From NCBI GenBank assembly GCA_019058315.1, contig JAHPZH010000005.1, positions 62,001-126,000 of the forward strand: a stretch of DNA of 64,000 nt, written 5' to 3'. Every line of letters starts with the position of its first letter. Positions within the stretch are counted from its first letter, which is position 1. Positions 61,692 through 64,000 of this stretch are shown here, in pieces. Position numbers and translations under genes: made by a program. The stretch comes from Candidatus Helarchaeota archaeon. Lineage in GTDB: Archaea; Asgardarchaeota; Lokiarchaeia; Helarchaeales; RDOG01. The notes below the pieces were generated by a model. The model made no database searches. It was not told the DNA's origin and worked only from the letters and a program-made list of their open reading frames with translations.

Positions 61692-62537
61692 TTGTTGCGT
61701 GAGCTTACAATTTTCCGTGGGCATGATAAAATTTTCCAACAAATATATGGTCATTCCTTAGATCTTTCATCATTAGTAGATTTCCTAAGGCAGATCAAGA
61801 AAGATTTTATTCAAATTATAAAGATTGTAGAGTTTAAAATCGCTTATGCAGTTAATAGAGAAAGAGATTTACTCTTCTTATTCATTACCGATTTTACAGA
61901 TGATGATCTAACAATTTATAATACTCTTGAACCTATGATTGAAGAATTCATTGAAAAATATGGAGAAAGTATAAAAACCGCTCCATCAGAAACATTTAAT
62001 TCATTCCTGGATATAGCGGATAGGGTTTTTGAAGAAGTTAGAAATAAAGTCACATTAATCGGATTTTCAGGGACTGGTAAAACCACAATCGCAAGGTTAT
62101 TGGAAAAAAAGGAATTACCGAAACGTCACATTGCCACAATTGTTGGAAATGAAGTTAAGATTCCATTAACTGATGGGACTAAACTTTATTTTTGGGATAG
62201 TGCAGGGCAAGAGAGATATTCAAAAATGTGGCCGAAATTTATTGAGGGAGCGGATCTCGTCATGCTTATTGTCGATTCTACAGAAGAAAACGTTCATGAA
62301 TCTCGTTTATTCTTAAAATTAATTGAAGATAATGAACCAGCAGCAAAAGTTGTAATAATAGCCAATAAACAAGACTTACCAGACAAATTGTATCCTCAAG
62401 AAATTCAAAAACGATTAGTAGATAAAAGATTAGGGGAAATTCCCACATATGGTTTTGTAGCTCTCGATCCTGAAAATCGTACAAAAATGTTGGAGATTAT
62501 TAAAGATAACTTACGACTATATTCGATTAAATTTTGA
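61692..62537 (+). CDS. Longin-like domain fused to small GTPase
   Basis: 281 residues. Residues 1-110 have the longin/SRX-like pattern: LRELTIFRGHDKIFQQIYGHSLDLSS, a helix DFLRQIKKDFIQ, beta strands FKIAYAVNRERDLLFLFITD and a long helix. Residues 118-281 are a Ras/Arf-type GTPase with GFSGTGKT (124-131), T149 as switch I candidate, DSAGQERY (169-176), NKQD (225-228), and a non-canonical G5 region (VALDPEN). No C-terminal cysteine for prenylation is present. The fusion resembles SR-beta-like or other Asgard longin-GTPase proteins and could regulate itself through the longin part. TTG start at 61692 with no strong ribosome site. Confidence 0.85.
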   Translation: MLRELTIFRGHDKIFQQIYGHSLDLSSLVDFLRQIKKDFIQIIKIVEFKIAYAVNRERDLLFLFITDFTDDDLTIYNTLEPMIEEFIEKYGESIKTAPSETFNSFLDIADRVFEEVRNKVTLIGFSGTGKTTIARLLEKKELPKRHIATIVGNEVKIPLTDGTKLYFWDSAGQERYSKMWPKFIEGADLVMLIVDSTEENVHESRLFLKLIEDNEPAAKVVIIANKQDLPDKLYPQEIQKRLVDKRLGEIPTYGFVALDPENRTKMLEIIKDNLRLYSIKF

Positions 62538-62644
62538 GTTTTTTTAATTTCAAACTGTTGAATTTTTTAATATAAGCTCAAGTCTAATTTATATTCATTA
62601 GAAGAAAAATAAATTAAAAATAATAACGACTTTTATTGAAAAAA

Positions 62645-62875
62645 TTAACCAATTTTCTTTAGATATTGGTCTCTACACTTTGGACATTCTGGTTCATGTA
62701 GAGGATCACTGAATGTGGAGTCCCAAGCGCAGTTGGGGCACTTTAAGAGATCTCCCGAGTGCATAATCCTGTAAAGCTTATTATGTCCTGTGGTACAATC
62801 GGGACAAACAGGAACCATTATAGCTTCTTCTTCTGAGAATTCATATTCGCATCTAGTGCATTTATATTTTACCAT
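62645..62875 (-). CDS. Two-module zinc-ribbon protein
   Basis: 76 residues with two ribbons: CTRC..CPDC (residues 6-27) and CPNC..CPKC (about 47-70). Similar to small archaeal ribbons, rubredoxin-like in spacing. No other domain. Located 46 bp downstream of the coiled-coil gelsolin-like gene on the same strand and so possibly in an operon with it. Function unknown. Confidence 0.7.
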   Translation of the reverse strand: MVKYKCTRCEYEFSEEEAIMVPVCPDCTTGHNKLYRIMHSGDLLKCPNCAWDSTFSDPLHEPECPKCRDQYLKKIG

Positions 62876-62921
62876 ATTAAACTCTCCATTTTCTAAGAAA
62901 AAAAATTATAGAATGATTATT

Positions 62922-64000
62922 TTAAGATATCGATATTGGAAAGTTTTCGGGTTCTTCACCTTCGTCAACACGTTCTATGTGAGCTTGGAATAACTTTTCT
63001 TTTTTAATTTTTGCTGCCTGATTTGTAGCATCCGCATATTCAAATCTACTTGAATCCTTTCCTTTCCAAATCCAAATTATATTCTGACCAGGGTCCGATA
63101 TAATTGCAACCATTTTACTATTGATGGCATCTGTCTCTTCTAAGCCTTCCCTCTTTACTTGGTATATCTTTAGTTCCATTGCTTCTTCTTCAGGCATTTC
63201 ACTTGTCAGCATAATTTTAATCTTAGGTCTATCTGCACTACGCCAACCACAGCTCGTGTTCGGGCAGTATTTCCGTATTAGCTGCTTTTCACCTTCTACA
63301 AATTTATATTCTTCATAAGTTGGGAAGCCACATTTGGGACATGGACCGCCTTTTACCGTTTCTTCAGCTTTTTCATAAACAGGTTTCTTAGGAATTTGCT
63401 CTTTTAATTCTTCTATTTTATTATTAAGTTCTGTGATTTTTTTATTTAATTCATCCGTTTCAGTATTAGCTGCATCAATTTTACTATTTAATTCATTAAT
63501 TTTTTCGTCTTTTACTGAAACTTCTTTTTTTAGTGAATCGAACTGAGCTAATTGATCCTCAAGATCCTTTATTTTTGATTCATTCTCAGATTTAAGGTTT
63601 TCTAGCTCGGAAACGTTGCCCTCCAATTCTGAAGCTTTACTCTTCAGATCAGAAACTTCGCCCTCCGATCCCGCACTTTTGTCTTTTAATGTAGAAATTT
63701 CATTTTTTTGTTCGTTAATTTGATTCTCCAGTTCGGAAATTTTACTATTTTTATTAGAAACCTCCTTGTCCAACTCTTCAAGTTCATTCGTTTTATCTGA
63801 GATCGCTTTTTCCAATTCGGATATTTTTTCTTTTTTTTCGTTTAAAGAATTTTCAGCATCTTTTTTAGTTGTAGAAAGTGAATTATTCAAATCATTAATT
63901 TTATTTTCTAATGAAGTAATGGTTTCTTTTTTTTCTTTAAGCTCGGTTTCTAAATTTTCTAGAATAGTTTTTAATTCATCATGATTCTTAGTTAATTCTG
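62922..64000 (-). CDS. Coiled-coil, zinc-ribbon and gelsolin-like protein (partial at window end)
   Basis: Reading upstream past the first possible TTG at 63890, the frame stays open to base 64000, so the N-terminus is outside the window. The visible part is a very long coiled coil (about 210 residues, heptads of Leu/Ile with Lys, Glu, Asn) followed by CPKC..CPNTSC, a zinc ribbon. The C-terminal 90 residues are gelsolin-like: ELKIYQVKREG, then VAIISDPGQNIIWIWKGKDS, FEYADATNQAAKIKKE, and HIERVDEGEEPENF. The WxGK..S, E..A and EGEEP-x-F features are the hallmarks of gelsolin repeats. The protein could bind actin or a membrane. Asgard genomes encode several gelsolin-type proteins, and this one has an uncommon coiled-coil arrangement. 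Confidence 0.8.
   Translation of the reverse strand, partial: ELTKNHDELKTILENLETELKEKKETITSLENKINDLNNSLSTTKKDAENSLNEKKEKISELEKAISDKTNELEELDKEVSNKNSKISELENQINEQKNEISTLKDKSAGSEGEVSDLKSKASELEGNVSELENLKSENESKIKDLEDQLAQFDSLKKEVSVKDEKINELNSKIDAANTETDELNKKITELNNKIEELKEQIPKKPVYEKAEETVKGGPCPKCGFPTYEEYKFVEGEKQLIRKYCPNTSCGWRSADRPKIKIMLTSEMPEEEAMELKIYQVKREGLEETDAINSKMVAIISDPGQNIIWIWKGKDSSRFEYADATNQAAKIKKEKLFQAHIERVDEGEEPENFPISIS

Noticed and set aside
1..64000. CRISPR arrays, insertion sequences and integrase-type mobile elements
   Set aside because: No regularly spaced repeat, transposase, integrase or flanking inverted repeat pair was seen.

Overview
The window is AT-rich archaeal DNA (roughly 30% GC by eye) and reads as an Asgard archaeon, most likely in or near Lokiarchaeia. 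Support comes from the gene content: a Ras/Rab-type GTPase, a longin-GTPase fusion, several longin-like and roadblock-like domains, actin-related sequence, a gelsolin-like domain, a Sec23/24-like zinc-finger plus VWA protein and RING-like zinc proteins. They sit beside archaeal-style metabolic genes, oligo-T intergenic tails, Shine-Dalgarno motifs of the GGAGG/GGTGA type and many TTG starts. No tRNA, rRNA, CRISPR array or insertion sequence was seen.

Layout. 1-5.4 kb: amidase (cut by the window start), isoprenylcysteine-methyltransferase-like enzyme, GNAT acetyltransferase, molybdopterin oxidoreductase and a small zinc ribbon. 5.6-7.9 kb: roadblock protein and Sec23/24-like VWA protein. 7.9-11 kb: beta-propeller, membrane protein and lipoamide-dehydrogenase-like flavoprotein. 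11-19 kb: two longin-plus-membrane paralogues, TPR/SNAP-like pair, S-layer-like surface protein, membrane protein with a winged-helix regulator, and a longin protein. 19.2-28.5 kb: a signalling locus with a giant transmembrane receptor carrying a cytoplasmic longin domain, a Ras-like GTPase 12 bp downstream, a YkgJ-type protein, a PAS/GAF histidine kinase and a response regulator with a longin-like output domain. 29-37 kb (minus strand): a four-gene operon of a cytosolic alpha-2-macroglobulin-like protein, two TPR-VWA paralogues and an N-terminally truncated actin-related protein.

The most striking observation is in that operon. The 308-residue actin-related protein starts at about actin residue 64 and lacks the first phosphate loop. 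The missing N-terminal actin piece (actin residues about 6-75) is embedded in the bait-region position of the macroglobulin encoded at the head of the same operon. This looks like a split actin distributed over two proteins of one operon, joined to a thioester trap and two MIDAS proteins. I know of no description of it.

37-57 kb is a lipid/CoA and transport region: CoA transferase III, a nitroreductase operon with very small proteins, ADP-forming acyl-CoA synthetase alpha subunit, DUF2284, alpha/beta hydrolase, two acyl-CoA dehydrogenases, four MFS carriers, DUF4291 and three membrane RING-like zinc proteins. 57-64 kb: a sulfatase-superfamily hydrolase with Thr at the nucleophile position, methanogenesis marker proteins 5, 6 and 3 in a row, the longin-GTPase fusion, a zinc ribbon, and a coiled-coil/zinc/gelsolin-like protein that runs off the window end. 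The marker proteins normally go with methyl- or alkyl-coenzyme M reductase. With the acyl-CoA genes they make an alkane- or methane-linked Asgard lineage (for example Helarchaeales) plausible, but no mcr gene lies in this window.
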